Assembly: GCA_039908285.1 (NCBI GenBank)
Contig: JAMOBE010000070.1
Span: 1 to 19,069 of the forward strand
DNA from: JAMOBE01 sp039908285
Lineage (GTDB): Bacteria > Pseudomonadota > Alphaproteobacteria > Rhodospirillales > Rhodospirillaceae
Length of the DNA stretch: 19,069 nucleotides
Reading direction: 5' to 3'
Below the pieces are notes generated by a model. The model did no database searches. It was not told the DNA's origin and saw nothing but the letters and a program-made list of their open reading frames with translations. Positions 1 through 7,847 of this stretch are shown here, in pieces. The stretch's first letter is position 1. Each line of letters starts with the position of its first letter. A program made the translations under genes and the position numbers.

Positions 1-144
1 AAAGGCGTGCCTTTGGCACGACGCCCCGGTCGGGTGCGGGCGGAAGCCCGCCAAGAACTGCTGGCGCGTCGGTTGCCCCCTGTCCAGACGACGGGATCCG
101 CCTTATGATACCGCCGTGCCAGCTTTCAGGGGACACCAGCACTC
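1..144 (+). promoter_or_regulatory. Leader region upstream of the AI-2E-family permease, with two hairpins
   Basis: I see no convincing gene here. Two compact perfect hairpins lie at 6-20 (CGTGCC, loop TTT, GGCACG) and 36-51 (GCGGGC, loop GGAA, GCCCGC). They could be the terminator of an unseen upstream gene or part of a leader. A TATGAT hexamer at 104-109 would serve as a -10 box, but the -35 position 17 bp upstream (TGTCCA) is poor. A Shine-Dalgarno-like AGGGGA lies about 11 nt before the permease ATG at 145. The plus frame starting at base 1 stays open to a TGA at 106-108, so the tail of an upstream gene cannot be excluded. Confidence 0.35.
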
Positions 145-1281
145 ATGACCAACGACAGACGGATGGCCTTCTGGGCATTGGGCGCCGTGCTGGCGCTCGT
201 GGCGCTGTATGTGTTGCGTCCGGTGCTGCTGCCATTCGTCGCCGGCATGGCGGTGGCCTATTTTCTCGATCCCGTCGCCGATCGCCTGGAAAAGTGGGGG
301 TGTTCGCGGACCCTGGCCACGGTGATCATCGTGCTCGGGTTCATCCTGACGGTGGTCGCCGTCGGCATACTGGTGGTGCCGATGCTGGTGGACCAGGTGG
401 CGACCCTGGCCGCTCGCGTTCCCGACTACGTGACCGGGGTGCTCACCAAGGCCGAAACCATGGTGGACAGCCTCGCCGCCAAACTGCCGCCCGCGGAGCG
501 GCAGCGGCTGGCCGAAGCCACGAGCAGTGTCGTCGGCAGCCTTCTCTCCGGCGTCGGTCGCATGGCGGCCGGAGTGTGGAGTGGCGGGATGGCCGTGGTC
601 GGCGTGCTGTCGCTGCTGCTGATCACGCCGGTGGTCGCGTTCTATTTGCTGCGGGACTGGGATCACATGGTGGCGATGGTCGATGGCTGGCTGCCGCGCG
701 CCCATGTCGACACCATCCGCGCCATCATGCGGGACATCGATCGCAGCATCGCCGGATTCGTCCGCGGCCAGGCCAGCGTCTGCCTGATCCTGGGAGCGTT
801 CTATGGCCTTGGCCTGACGCTGGTCGGGCTCGACGTCGGGCTGATCATCGGGGTCGTCACCGGCCTCTTGTCGTTCATCCCTTATGTCGGCGCCATCACC
901 GGCTTCGTGGTCGCCATGGCCCTCGCCCTCGGACAGTTCCACGATTGGGTGCCGATCGGCTTCACCGCCCTGGTGTTCCTCGTCGGCCAGGTGCTCGAGG
1001 GCAATGTCCTGACCCCCCGGCTGGTGGGCGAGCGCATCGGCCTGCATCCGGTGTGGGTGATGTTCGCCCTGCTGGCCGGCGGCGTCCTGTTCGGATTCGT
1101 CGGCATCCTGCTGGCGGTGCCGGGAGCGGCGGTGATCGGCGTCCTCGTCCGCTTCGCCATGGGGCGCTACCTGGAGGGACCGCTCTACCATGGCCAGGCC
1201 GCGGCACCGGCGGAGCAGGGGGAGCAGGGGGAGCAGGGGGAAGACCCACGGCCCGATGGACCTGTGAGAAATGCGGGCTAG
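145..1281 (+). CDS. AI-2E family transporter (PerM/YdiK-like integral membrane protein)
   Basis: A 378-residue inner-membrane permease of the AI-2E transporter family. Hydrophobic segments fall near residues 8-45, 65-95, 150-175, 210-270 and 275-340, matching the usual eight-helix plan. The family-typical LLITPVVAFYLLRDWD lies in the middle, followed by LSFIPYVGAI and a glycine-rich last helix pair. The ATG at 145 gives the normal N-terminus directly before the first membrane helix. Members export autoinducer-2 or act in Na+/H+ antiport; the substrate cannot be read from sequence. The hydrophilic tail carries a three-fold Glu-Gln-Gly repeat. The gene overlaps the next one by 11 bp, so the two are probably co-transcribed and co-translated. 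This permease-hda pairing is, from general knowledge, common in alphaproteobacteria. Confidence 0.9.
   Translation: MTNDRRMAFWALGAVLALVALYVLRPVLLPFVAGMAVAYFLDPVADRLEKWGCSRTLATVIIVLGFILTVVAVGILVVPMLVDQVATLAARVPDYVTGVLTKAETMVDSLAAKLPPAERQRLAEATSSVVGSLLSGVGRMAAGVWSGGMAVVGVLSLLLITPVVAFYLLRDWDHMVAMVDGWLPRAHVDTIRAIMRDIDRSIAGFVRGQASVCLILGAFYGLGLTLVGLDVGLIIGVVTGLLSFIPYVGAITGFVVAMALALGQFHDWVPIGFTALVFLVGQVLEGNVLTPRLVGERIGLHPVWVMFALLAGGVLFGFVGILLAVPGAAVIGVLVRFAMGRYLEGPLYHGQAAAPAEQGEQGEQGEDPRPDGPVRNAG
1213..1239 (+). repeat. Three tandem copies of a 9-bp unit (GAGCAGGGG)
   Basis: Three perfect copies of GAGCAGGGG lie in frame in the 3' end of the permease gene and encode Glu-Gln-Gly three times in the cytoplasmic tail. 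Because the unit is a multiple of three, copy-number change would alter tail length without a frameshift. Confidence 0.85.
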
Positions 1282-1948
1282 ACAGCTTCCCCTTGACCTC
1301 GGCCACCGGCCGGCCCTGGGACGGGAGGACTTCCTGGTCGCCCCCGGCAACGCCGAGGCGGTGGCGTGGCTCGATCGTTGGCCCGACTGGCCGGCGGGCC
1401 GGCTCTGTCTTCACGGTCCGTCCGGTTGCGGCAAAAGCCACCTGGTGCAGGCGTTCACCGCCCGCAGCGGCGCCGAGGTGGTGGCGGCAGGGTCGCTCAG
1501 CCACGACGATCCGCCCCGGTTGGCGCGGGCGGCGGCCATCGTCGTCGAGGATGCCGACCAGGGCGTGGACGAGACGGCCCTCATGCACCTCTACAATCTG
1601 GTGGCCGAGCAGGGACGGACGCTGCTGCTGACCGGACGCCAGCCCCCTGGCCGCTGGGACGTCGTGCTGCCCGACCTGCGCTCACGGTTGGCGACGGTGA
1701 CGGCGGTGGCCATCACCGCACCAGATGATGCGGTGATGGCCGCGGTGATGGTCAAGTTGTTCGCCGACCGGCAGCTTGCGGTCGGACCGGAGGTGGTGGC
1801 CTATCTGACCGCCCGCATGGAGCGCTCCTTCGCCGCCGCCCGCACCGTGGTGGCCACCATCGATGCCCTGGCCCTGGCTCGTCGTCGTCCGGTGACGGTG
1901 CCGCTGGTGGCCGAGGCGCTCCGCAAACTTCTCCCAAACACGCCATAG
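1271..1948 (+). CDS. hda: DnaA-related regulatory ATPase Hda/HdaA
   Basis: A 225-residue protein with the DnaA AAA+ fold but no DNA-binding domain IV, as expected for Hda, which stimulates ATP hydrolysis by DnaA after initiation (RIDA). The N-terminus carries QLPLDL (residues 5-10), matching the sliding-clamp-binding motif that Hda uses to dock on DnaN. Walker A is GPSGCGKS (49-56), Walker B is IVVEDADQ (90-97), a sensor-like LLLTGRQPP follows at about 118-126, and DLRSRL (135-140) corresponds to the arginine-bearing box VII. The ATG at 1271 lies inside the 3' end of the permease gene and keeps the clamp motif close to the N-terminus as in known Hda proteins. A paralogous DnaA-like protein of other function is less likely. 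Confidence 0.9.
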   Translation: MRARQLPLDLGHRPALGREDFLVAPGNAEAVAWLDRWPDWPAGRLCLHGPSGCGKSHLVQAFTARSGAEVVAAGSLSHDDPPRLARAAAIVVEDADQGVDETALMHLYNLVAEQGRTLLLTGRQPPGRWDVVLPDLRSRLATVTAVAITAPDDAVMAAVMVKLFADRQLAVGPEVVAYLTARMERSFAAARTVVATIDALALARRRPVTVPLVAEALRKLLPNTP

Positions 1949-1973
1949 CGCGGCCTGAAGACCGCGCTATGGC
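1942..1973. terminator. Bidirectional hairpin between hda and mutS holding both stop codons
   Basis: A perfect 12-bp inverted repeat, GCCATAGCGCGG at 1942-1953 and CCGCGCTATGGC at 1962-1973, has an 8-nt loop. The TAG of hda (1946-1948) lies in the left arm and the TAG of mutS (1967-1969, minus strand) in the right arm. There is no clear U tract on either side, so termination may be inefficient or factor-assisted. The position between converging genes supports a shared terminator. Confidence 0.7.
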
Positions 1974-4669
1974 CCTTCCTCCGCCAGAGCCTTCAATCGG
2001 TACAGGGCGTCCAGCGCCTGTTTCGGCGTCAGCTCGTCGGGGCTGATGTCGGCGAGGGCGGTCATGACCGCCGACGGCCGGGGGGGAGGGGCTGGTGCCG
2101 GAGCCGGAGCCGGAGTTGCCGCGGGCTTTGGCCGGGCGCGGGCGGCGGCGAACAGGGGCAGGTCCTCGATCAGCCGGGTGACGGCTCCGGCCTGACCGCT
2201 CGCCTCCAGCATGACGAGGATTTCCTCTGCCCGCGCCACCACCGCCGCCGGTAGGCCAGCGAGGCGCGCCACGTGGATGCCATAGGAACGGTCGGCAGCG
2301 CCGGGGGCCACCTCGTGCAGGAACACCACGTCGCCCTGCCACTCGCGGATGCGCATGGTATGGCAGGCGAGCCGGGTCAGCCGGCCGGCAAGGGCCGTCA
2401 ATTCGTGATAATGGGTCGCGAACAGGGCCCGGCAGCGGGCGTTGTCGTGCAGGTGCTCGACGGTGGCCCAGGCGATGGACAGGCCGTCAAAGGTGGCGGT
2501 GCCGCGGCCGATCTCGTCCAGGATCACCAGTGAGCGCTCGGTCGCCTGGTTGAGGATGGCCGCCGTCTCGACCATCTCCACCATGAAGGTGGAGCGGCCG
2601 CGCGCCAGGTCGTCGGCGGCGCCCACCCGGCTGAACAGGCGGTCCACCACGCCGATGCGGGCCGCGGTGGCCGGGACGAACGAGCCTGTCTGGGCCATGA
2701 CGGCGATCACCGCGTTCTGACGCAGGAAGGTGCTCTTGCCGGCCATGTTGGGACCGGTCAGGAGCCATAGCCGCTGGTCCGCCTCCAGCAGGCAGTCGTT
2801 GGCGACGAACGAGCCGTCGCCGAGCGCCGCTTCCACCACCGGATGCCGGCCGCCGCGCACGTCGAAGCCGGTGGAGCGGTCCAGCACCGGCCGGCAGTAC
2901 CGCCGCTCCACCGCCAGTTCGGCGAAGGCGGCGGCGACGTCGAGGGCGGCCATGGCCCGGGCGGCCTCGGCGATGTCGTCGGCGCGGCCGGTCACCTCGG
3001 CCACCAGGTCCCGGAACAGGTCCTGCTCCAGGGCGAGGGCCTTCTCGGCGGCGCCCCGGGTGCGGTTCTCCAGGTCCGACAGCTCAACGGTGGTGAAGCG
3101 GACCGCGCCGGCCATGGTCTGGCGATGGATGAAGGTGCCGGGATCATTCATGAGCCGGTCGGCCTGCTTCGCCGGCACCTCGATGTAATAGCCGAGGACG
3201 TTGTTGTTGCGGATCTTGAGGGATGAGACCTTCGTCTCGCCGACATAGCGGGTTTCCAGGGCGGCGATCAGCCGTCGGCTGTCGTCGCGGGCGACCCTGA
3301 GGTCGTCGAGGGCCGGATCATAGCCCGGGGCGATGAAGCCCCCGTCCTTGGCCAGGGCCGGAAGCTCGTCCGCCAGCGCCCGGGTCAGCCGCTCCACCAG
3401 CACCGTGTGATGGCCCAGGCCGCGGGAGCACTCGGCCAGGAGCGGCGGGGCGGTGGCCAGGTCGGCTCCGGCCAGGGCGACGCGCAGCCCCGGTCCCTCG
3501 CCAAGGGCGACGCGCACGGCCCCCAGGTCCCGTGGCCCGCCGCGACCGAGACAGAGCCGGGACAGCGCCCGCTCCACGTCGGGACAGCGGCGCAGCTTCT
3601 CGCGCACGGCGGCCCGGCACATCTCGCCGGTGACGAAGAACTGCACCGCGTCCAGGCGCTGGTCGATGGCCTCCGGGTCGGTGAGGGGCGCCGACAGGTG
3701 CTGGCCGAGGAGGCGCGCGCCGGCCCCGGTCACCGTGCGGTCGATGGTGGCCCGCAGCGACAGGCGATCGTTCCCGGTCAGGGAGCTTGTCAGCTCCAGA
3801 TTGCGGCGGGTGGCGGCGTCGATCTCCATCACCGCGCCCGGAGCCAGGCGTCGCGGCGCCGTCAGGCGGGGCAGGCGTCCCTTCTGGGTCAGGTCGAGGT
3901 AGTCCACCAGGGTGCCGGCTGCCGCCACCTCGGCCCGGGTGAAGGCGCCGAAGGCATCGAGCGCCCGCACCCCGTACAGGGCCTCGAGCCGCCGGGCGGC
4001 GTTGCCGCTGTCGAAGCGGGCGGCGGGAAGGGGGCTCAGGGCCGTCTTCCACTCGGCGAAGGTCTCGAACAGGGACGGTTTCTGCAGGAGCTTGTCGGCG
4101 ATCAGGATCTCCCCCGGTGCCAGGCGGGCCAGGGCCGGACCGAGGGTCGCGTCGGTGGCCGGCTGCACCTGGAAGTCGCCGGTGGAGACGTCGACCCAGG
4201 CCAGGCCCAGCGTCCCTTGCGCCTCCGCCACCGCCGCCAGGTAGTTGTGGCTACGGGCGTCGAGAAGCTGGTCCTCGGTCAGGGTGCCGGCGGTCACCAC
4301 CCGCACCACGGCCCGCTCCACCGGGGTCTTGCCGCCGCCGCGCCGGCGGGCCTCGGCCGGGTCCTCCATCTGCTCGCACACGGCCACCTTGAAGCCCTTG
4401 CGGATCAGCTTCGACAGATAGGCCTCGTGGGTGCCGATGGGCACGCCGCACATGGGGATGTCCTCGCCCAGGTGCTTGCCTCGCTTGGTCAACGCGATGT
4501 CGAGCGCGGCCGACGCCTTCACCGCGTCATCGAAGAACAGCTCGTAGAAGTCCCCCATGCGATAGAACAGGAGGCCGTCGGGATGCTCGGCCTTGATGGC
4601 GTGGTACTGCGCCATCATTGGCGAGGCGGTGTCGGGTGGGGGAGGGGGGGGCGGAGGGGGCGTCGCCAT
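1967..4669 (-). CDS. mutS: DNA mismatch repair protein MutS
   Basis: A 900-residue MutS that recognises mismatches and small loops and recruits MutL. The N-terminal domain has the mismatch-contacting Phe-X-Glu motif as F41-Y42-E43 within GDFYELFF. The ATPase domain has Walker A GPNMAGKST (639-647), Walker B ending in D718-E719 (LVILDEIGRGT) and the downstream ATHYHEL. After the ATPase comes LIEDLPLF, resembling a sliding-clamp-binding peptide, then an Ala-Pro linker and a C-terminal tetramerisation-like segment (SPDELTPKQALDALYRLK). The ATG at 4669 has GGAG 8 nt upstream; the frame remains open far upstream only as an overlap with ampG. An unusual nine-proline run occupies residues 4-12, followed by an alternative ATG pair (M18-M19). 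The gene starts 5 bp after ampG, so it is probably expressed with ampG. Confidence 0.97.
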   Translation of the reverse strand: MATPPPPPPPPPDTASPMMAQYHAIKAEHPDGLLFYRMGDFYELFFDDAVKASAALDIALTKRGKHLGEDIPMCGVPIGTHEAYLSKLIRKGFKVAVCEQMEDPAEARRRGGGKTPVERAVVRVVTAGTLTEDQLLDARSHNYLAAVAEAQGTLGLAWVDVSTGDFQVQPATDATLGPALARLAPGEILIADKLLQKPSLFETFAEWKTALSPLPAARFDSGNAARRLEALYGVRALDAFGAFTRAEVAAAGTLVDYLDLTQKGRLPRLTAPRRLAPGAVMEIDAATRRNLELTSSLTGNDRLSLRATIDRTVTGAGARLLGQHLSAPLTDPEAIDQRLDAVQFFVTGEMCRAAVREKLRRCPDVERALSRLCLGRGGPRDLGAVRVALGEGPGLRVALAGADLATAPPLLAECSRGLGHHTVLVERLTRALADELPALAKDGGFIAPGYDPALDDLRVARDDSRRLIAALETRYVGETKVSSLKIRNNNVLGYYIEVPAKQADRLMNDPGTFIHRQTMAGAVRFTTVELSDLENRTRGAAEKALALEQDLFRDLVAEVTGRADDIAEAARAMAALDVAAAFAELAVERRYCRPVLDRSTGFDVRGGRHPVVEAALGDGSFVANDCLLEADQRLWLLTGPNMAGKSTFLRQNAVIAVMAQTGSFVPATAARIGVVDRLFSRVGAADDLARGRSTFMVEMVETAAILNQATERSLVILDEIGRGTATFDGLSIAWATVEHLHDNARCRALFATHYHELTALAGRLTRLACHTMRIREWQGDVVFLHEVAPGAADRSYGIHVARLAGLPAAVVARAEEILVMLEASGQAGAVTRLIEDLPLFAAARARPKPAATPAPAPAPAPPPRPSAVMTALADISPDELTPKQALDALYRLKALAEEGP
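4644..4651. repeat. Eight-G homopolymer in the 5' coding end of mutS
   Basis: The plus strand has eight consecutive G, read as C on the mutS coding strand, inside the nine-proline codon run. A one-base slip here would frameshift mutS from the 4669 start. An in-frame ATG pair lies about 30 nt further downstream in the gene. Confidence 0.8.
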
Positions 4670-4674
4670 CCCCC

Positions 4675-5961
4675 TCACTCCGCCGCACTCATCCGCGCCA
4701 TCGGAAACCTCCGCATCATCCACAGCAGAAGAATGAGCCCCGGCAGGGCGGCCACGGTGGTGAACAGGAAGAAATCCACCCACCCCACATGGTCCACCAT
4801 GCCCCCCCACGTCGCCGCCACCGTGTTGCGGGTCAGGGTGCCGATGGAAGACAAAAGCGCGTACTGCGTGCCGGTGTAGGTGAGGTTGCACAGGCCCGAC
4901 AGGTAGGCGACGAAGGCGGCGCTGCCCATGCCGCCGGTGACGTTCTCGGCGGCGATGGCGAGGTAGAGGGTCGGCAGGTGGGCGCCGACACTCGCCAGAT
5001 AGGCGAATGTCAGGTTGGACAGCATCTGCAGCACGCCGCACACCAGCAGCGCCCGCATGATCCCGAGCCTGGCCACCATCGCTCCGCCCACCATGGTGCC
5101 GATGATGGTGGCGGCGACCCCGAACAGCTTGCTGACGTTGGCGATGTCCACCTTCGAGAAGCCGATCTTCAGGTAGAATGGCGTCGCCGCCGCTCCGGCG
5201 AAGGAGTCCCCCACCTTGTAGAGGAGGACGAAGGCGAAGATCAGCAGCACGGACCAGCCCTGCCGTTCCACCATGTCGAGGAAGGGAGCGGCGACGGCCG
5301 TCCGCAGCCATGCCGCGACGCCGCGCCCGGCCGCAACGGGCGGACGGTGCTCGGGGGGCTCGGGGTTGACCAGGACGGTGATCATGCCGACGGTCACCAG
5401 GGCCGCCGCCGCCGGATAGACCCAGTACCACGACAGGAACTGCGCCAGGTACAGGCTGCCGAAGCCGGTCACCAGCATGGCCATGTTGTAGCCGAACTGG
5501 ACCATGGCGGCGCCCGCCCCGTACTGCTCCTCCCGCAGGACCTCGACCCGGTAGGCGTCGATGACGATGTCCTGGCTGGCCGAGCAGATGGCGACGACGA
5601 TGGCCAGCGCCACGGTGCGGGTCAGGTCGGCCGCCGGATTTTCGAGGCCAAGGGCGAGAAGCGACAGCACCAGCCCGACCTGGGTCACCAGAGTCCAGCT
5701 TCGCCGTCGGCCAAGGCGCCGCGTCAGGAACGGCACCGGCACCTGATCCATCACCGGCGCCCACAGGAACTTCAGGGAGTAGAAGGCCGCCACCATGCCA
5801 ACGAGGCCGATGGCCGTCATCGACACGCCGGCCTCGGTCAGCCAGGCGGCGAGGGTCGCTCCCACCAGTCCCCGGGGCAGCCCGCTGGAAAACCCGAGGA
5901 ACAGGATGCCGACGAGTCTGGGATCGCGGTAGATCGCAACCGTCTCAAGCCACCGCCTCAT
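4675..5961 (-). CDS. ampG: AmpG-type muropeptide permease (MFS)
   Basis: A 428-residue major-facilitator protein resembling AmpG, which imports GlcNAc-anhydroMurNAc peptides for peptidoglycan recycling. Family landmarks are GFSSGLPRGL near the N-terminus, a basic TRRLGRRRSW loop, LLYKVGDSFAG in the middle, ENVTGGMGSAAFVAYLS, and LCNLTYTGTQYALLSS. It is shorter than the E. coli protein (about 490 residues), as many alphaproteobacterial members are. I place the start at the ATG at 5961 (MRRWLET), preceded by GAGAGAAA about 7 nt upstream; an in-frame TTG at 5979 is less attractive. The start overlaps the glycosyltransferase gene by 17 bp and the stop lies 5 bp before mutS. Specificity for muropeptides is inferred from family, and no beta-lactamase gene is nearby. 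Confidence 0.88.
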   Translation of the reverse strand: MRRWLETVAIYRDPRLVGILFLGFSSGLPRGLVGATLAAWLTEAGVSMTAIGLVGMVAAFYSLKFLWAPVMDQVPVPFLTRRLGRRRSWTLVTQVGLVLSLLALGLENPAADLTRTVALAIVVAICSASQDIVIDAYRVEVLREEQYGAGAAMVQFGYNMAMLVTGFGSLYLAQFLSWYWVYPAAAALVTVGMITVLVNPEPPEHRPPVAAGRGVAAWLRTAVAAPFLDMVERQGWSVLLIFAFVLLYKVGDSFAGAAATPFYLKIGFSKVDIANVSKLFGVAATIIGTMVGGAMVARLGIMRALLVCGVLQMLSNLTFAYLASVGAHLPTLYLAIAAENVTGGMGSAAFVAYLSGLCNLTYTGTQYALLSSIGTLTRNTVAATWGGMVDHVGWVDFFLFTTVAALPGLILLLWMMRRFPMARMSAAE

Positions 5962-7087
5962 CGTCTTTTTCTCTCGCAATGTCGAGCTGGGACCGCACCA
6001 TCGACAGCACCATGCCCGGATCGAGGCGGGCGATGCAAGGGTACATTCCCCGCACCGGCGCCTCCGGGCAGGCGCCGAGACAGCCCTCGCACGGCATCAG
6101 CGCGAACAGGAACAGGACGTTGTCGGGCTTGGTCTCGTCGGCGTAGGGGACGATCTCGTTGACATAGGCGGCGCTGGCCAGGCACAGCGTCCGCGCGCCC
6201 ACCGCGACCGCAAGGTGCATGACGGCCGTATCGACTGAAATCACCAGCGCCGCCCCGCGCAAAAGCCCGACCAGCGCCGGCAGCGGCGACGGGTCGAAGC
6301 GGGCGCGGTCCAGAAGCGAACGGAACTCGGGACAGCGGTCGAGGTCGCGGGGAGCGCCCAGGATCACGAAGTCATGGTCCGGCAGGGCGTCCATCAACCG
6401 CCGATAGAGCGCCGCCGGACTCTGCTTTCGCGGCGATGAGGCGAAGGGCTGGATCAGGATGGTGGGCCGGGGGAAGCGATGGGGCGGCGCGAGCTGCGCC
6501 TCCGGCAGGCGGATGCGGGGCGGGGCCAGGGTGGAGCCGGTCAGCCAGTCGGCAAAGGCCGTCCAGCGCAGCACCTTGTCGCGGCGGGCGGGCCCGGAGT
6601 CGAACAGCCGGGTATAAAGCTCCCGGTTGTGGGCCAGGGCGCGGTCGTACTTGGGCCAGGAGCGGGGCTCCATGGCCAGCATCTCCGGCGCCTGGCAGGC
6701 CCGGATCAGCGCCTCGTCCAGGTGGGGGTGGCGCAGATGATCGGCGCTCACCACCAGCCGGAAGCCGGCGTTGCGCAGCCGGGCCATGATCGACAGCCGG
6801 TAACGCCCGGCCCGCGCCAGCCGCTCGAAGTCCACCGCCAGCACCCGTACCGTCGACGGGAACAGGAAGGCCATCTTGGCGGCGTCGGAGCGCACCAGAA
6901 CCGTGATCGTCTCGTCTCCCTCGGCCAGCGCCAGGAGTCGCGGCAGGACGAGAGCGAACAGTAGGGTGTCCCCCAGTCCTCCCGCCGACACGATCAGGAC
7001 TCCCGAGCGCCTGGCCGCCTGCGGACGCCGCGGGCCGATGAAGCGCGCAAGACCATCAAGGCGGCGCAGAACGCGGAAAGGAACCAT
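5945..7087 (-). CDS. Glycosyltransferase family 9 (heptosyltransferase-like) protein
   Basis: A GT-B fold transferase of family 9, which moves ADP-heptose or related sugars onto lipopolysaccharide or other acceptors at the cytoplasmic face of the inner membrane. The N-terminal Rossmann half has GVLIVSAGGLGDTLLFA. The C-terminal half has ILIQPFASSPRKQSP and the family signature ISVDTAVMHLAVAVG, followed by a cysteine cluster (CEGCLGAC, then a further Cys), a pattern also seen in other GT9 members. I chose the ATG at 7087 (MVPFRVL, 380 aa) because CAGGA lies about 10 nt upstream. An ATG at 7138 would add 17 residues and cannot be excluded. The substrate is not deducible. The gene overlaps ampG by 17 bp, suggesting an envelope-related operon. 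Confidence 0.85.
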   Translation of the reverse strand: MVPFRVLRRLDGLARFIGPRRPQAARRSGVLIVSAGGLGDTLLFALVLPRLLALAEGDETITVLVRSDAAKMAFLFPSTVRVLAVDFERLARAGRYRLSIMARLRNAGFRLVVSADHLRHPHLDEALIRACQAPEMLAMEPRSWPKYDRALAHNRELYTRLFDSGPARRDKVLRWTAFADWLTGSTLAPPRIRLPEAQLAPPHRFPRPTILIQPFASSPRKQSPAALYRRLMDALPDHDFVILGAPRDLDRCPEFRSLLDRARFDPSPLPALVGLLRGAALVISVDTAVMHLAVAVGARTLCLASAAYVNEIVPYADETKPDNVLFLFALMPCEGCLGACPEAPVRGMYPCIARLDPGMVLSMVRSQLDIAREKDDEAVA

Positions 7088-7181
7088 GTCGGGCGAATCC
7101 TGACGAGAAGAATGAACCCCCGGCCCGGAGCGTTGCATACCGTTCGCCGTCTCTCAAGGACATCGGCCTCTTATGTCGAAA

Positions 7182-7652
7182 TCACTTGTCCAGGCCGGGA
7201 AAAGCCGAGAGTTGACGCAGGGCTTCCCCAAGGACGATCGCCGCCGCCGTCACCACGTTGAGCGACCGCAGACCCGGCCGCATCGGCACCCGGACCCGCG
7301 ACTCGACCTGGGCATGGACCGACTCGGGAATCCCGACGCTCTCCCGACCGAGCAGCAGAATGTCATCGCCCCGGAAAGGGAAGGCGACGTGCTGAGTCGC
7401 CCCAGGGGCAGCGGTCAGGAGCACCAGTCGTCCTCCCGCCGCCCCAAGTGTTGAGAGGAACGCGTCCCACGACACATGGCGCGCCACCTCTCCCGCCGCC
7501 GCGTAGTCCATCGCCGCTCGCCGCAAACGACGGTCGTCCAGCACGAATCCACAGGGGCCGATGATGTCCACGCCGACGCCAAGGCAGGCGCCAAGCCGCA
7601 GGACGGCCCCGGCGTTCTGCGGTATGTCCGGCTGATAGAGTGCGAGTCGCAT
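7182..7652 (-). CDS. trmL: tRNA (cytidine(34)-2'-O)-methyltransferase TrmL (SPOUT family)
   Basis: A 156-residue SPOUT methyltransferase matching the size and sequence of TrmL, which 2'-O-methylates the wobble nucleotide of certain tRNA-Leu isoacceptors using SAM. The protein opens with LALYQPDIPQNAGAVLRL, in which the NxG region is typical. LLLGRESVGIP and the C-terminal SLNVVTAAAIVLGEAL form the trefoil-knot SAM site. The ATG at 7652 gives the expected N-terminus, although no strong Shine-Dalgarno is visible. The gene lies about 94 bp upstream of the glycosyltransferase on the same strand and diverges from petA. The 7088-7181 gap shows no clear promoter. Confidence 0.93.
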   Translation of the reverse strand: MRLALYQPDIPQNAGAVLRLGACLGVGVDIIGPCGFVLDDRRLRRAAMDYAAAGEVARHVSWDAFLSTLGAAGGRLVLLTAAPGATQHVAFPFRGDDILLLGRESVGIPESVHAQVESRVRVPMRPGLRSLNVVTAAAIVLGEALRQLSAFPGLDK

Positions 7653-7680
7653 GGCATTTTTTAACTATCCAAAGTCAAAT

Positions 7681-7694
7681 TTAGCAACTGCTAA
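7681..7694. promoter_or_regulatory. Small dyad (operator-like) between trmL and petA
   Basis: TTAGC, a 4-nt spacer AACT, and GCTAA form a perfect 5-bp dyad in the AT-rich divergent region, just upstream of the candidate petA promoter. It could be an operator, but no known consensus was recognised, and an arm this short can arise by chance. Confidence 0.3.
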
Positions 7695-7703
7695 TCTTGG
7701 TGC

Positions 7704-7732
7704 TTTTCAAGACCCGCCGATTCCACTATACC
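7704..7732 (+). promoter_or_regulatory. Candidate sigma-70-type promoter for petABC
   Basis: TTTTCA (7704-7709) and TATACC (7727-7732) are separated by 17 bp, giving a plausible housekeeping promoter. Transcription would begin near 7739 and leave a 5' leader of roughly 110 nt before petA. The surrounding sequence is clearly AT-richer than the flanking genes. Confidence 0.5.
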
Positions 7733-7781
7733 CTGTGCACGACTCCGGCCGAGTTCGGCTAGTCCGGACATGGACGTGGGA

Positions 7782-7817
7782 AACCGTTCCGGGGGACACG
7801 GTTCACACGGAACACGG
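7782..7817 (+). promoter_or_regulatory. Repeat-rich structured leader upstream of petA
   Basis: The predicted petA leader contains two overlapping dyads: AACCGT (7782-7787) with ACGGTT (7798-7803), and GTTCCG (7786-7791) with CGGAAC (7808-7813). They share bases and so are mutually exclusive. ACACGG also occurs three times, at 7796, 7805 and 7812. The arrangement could be a regulator-binding site or an RNA switch-like leader. Its function is unknown. Confidence 0.4.
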
Positions 7818-7847
7818 TATTAATTTCGTCAATCGAGGTTGTTCAGA

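Noticed and set aside
4670..5764. An N-terminal extension of mutS upstream into ampG
   Set aside because: The frame is open, but the translation is low-complexity and overlaps ampG on the same strand; mutS has a good start at 4669.
3407..6162. Long plus-strand open frames (490 and 514 codons) opposite mutS and ampG
   Set aside because: No recognisable domains, His/Gly/Arg-rich, and overlapping each other and real genes.
7786..7840. EcfG-type stress promoter (GGAAC...CGTT) before petA
   Set aside because: A GGAAC occurs at 7809, but no CGTT lies 16-18 bp downstream; CGTC is only 13 bp away.
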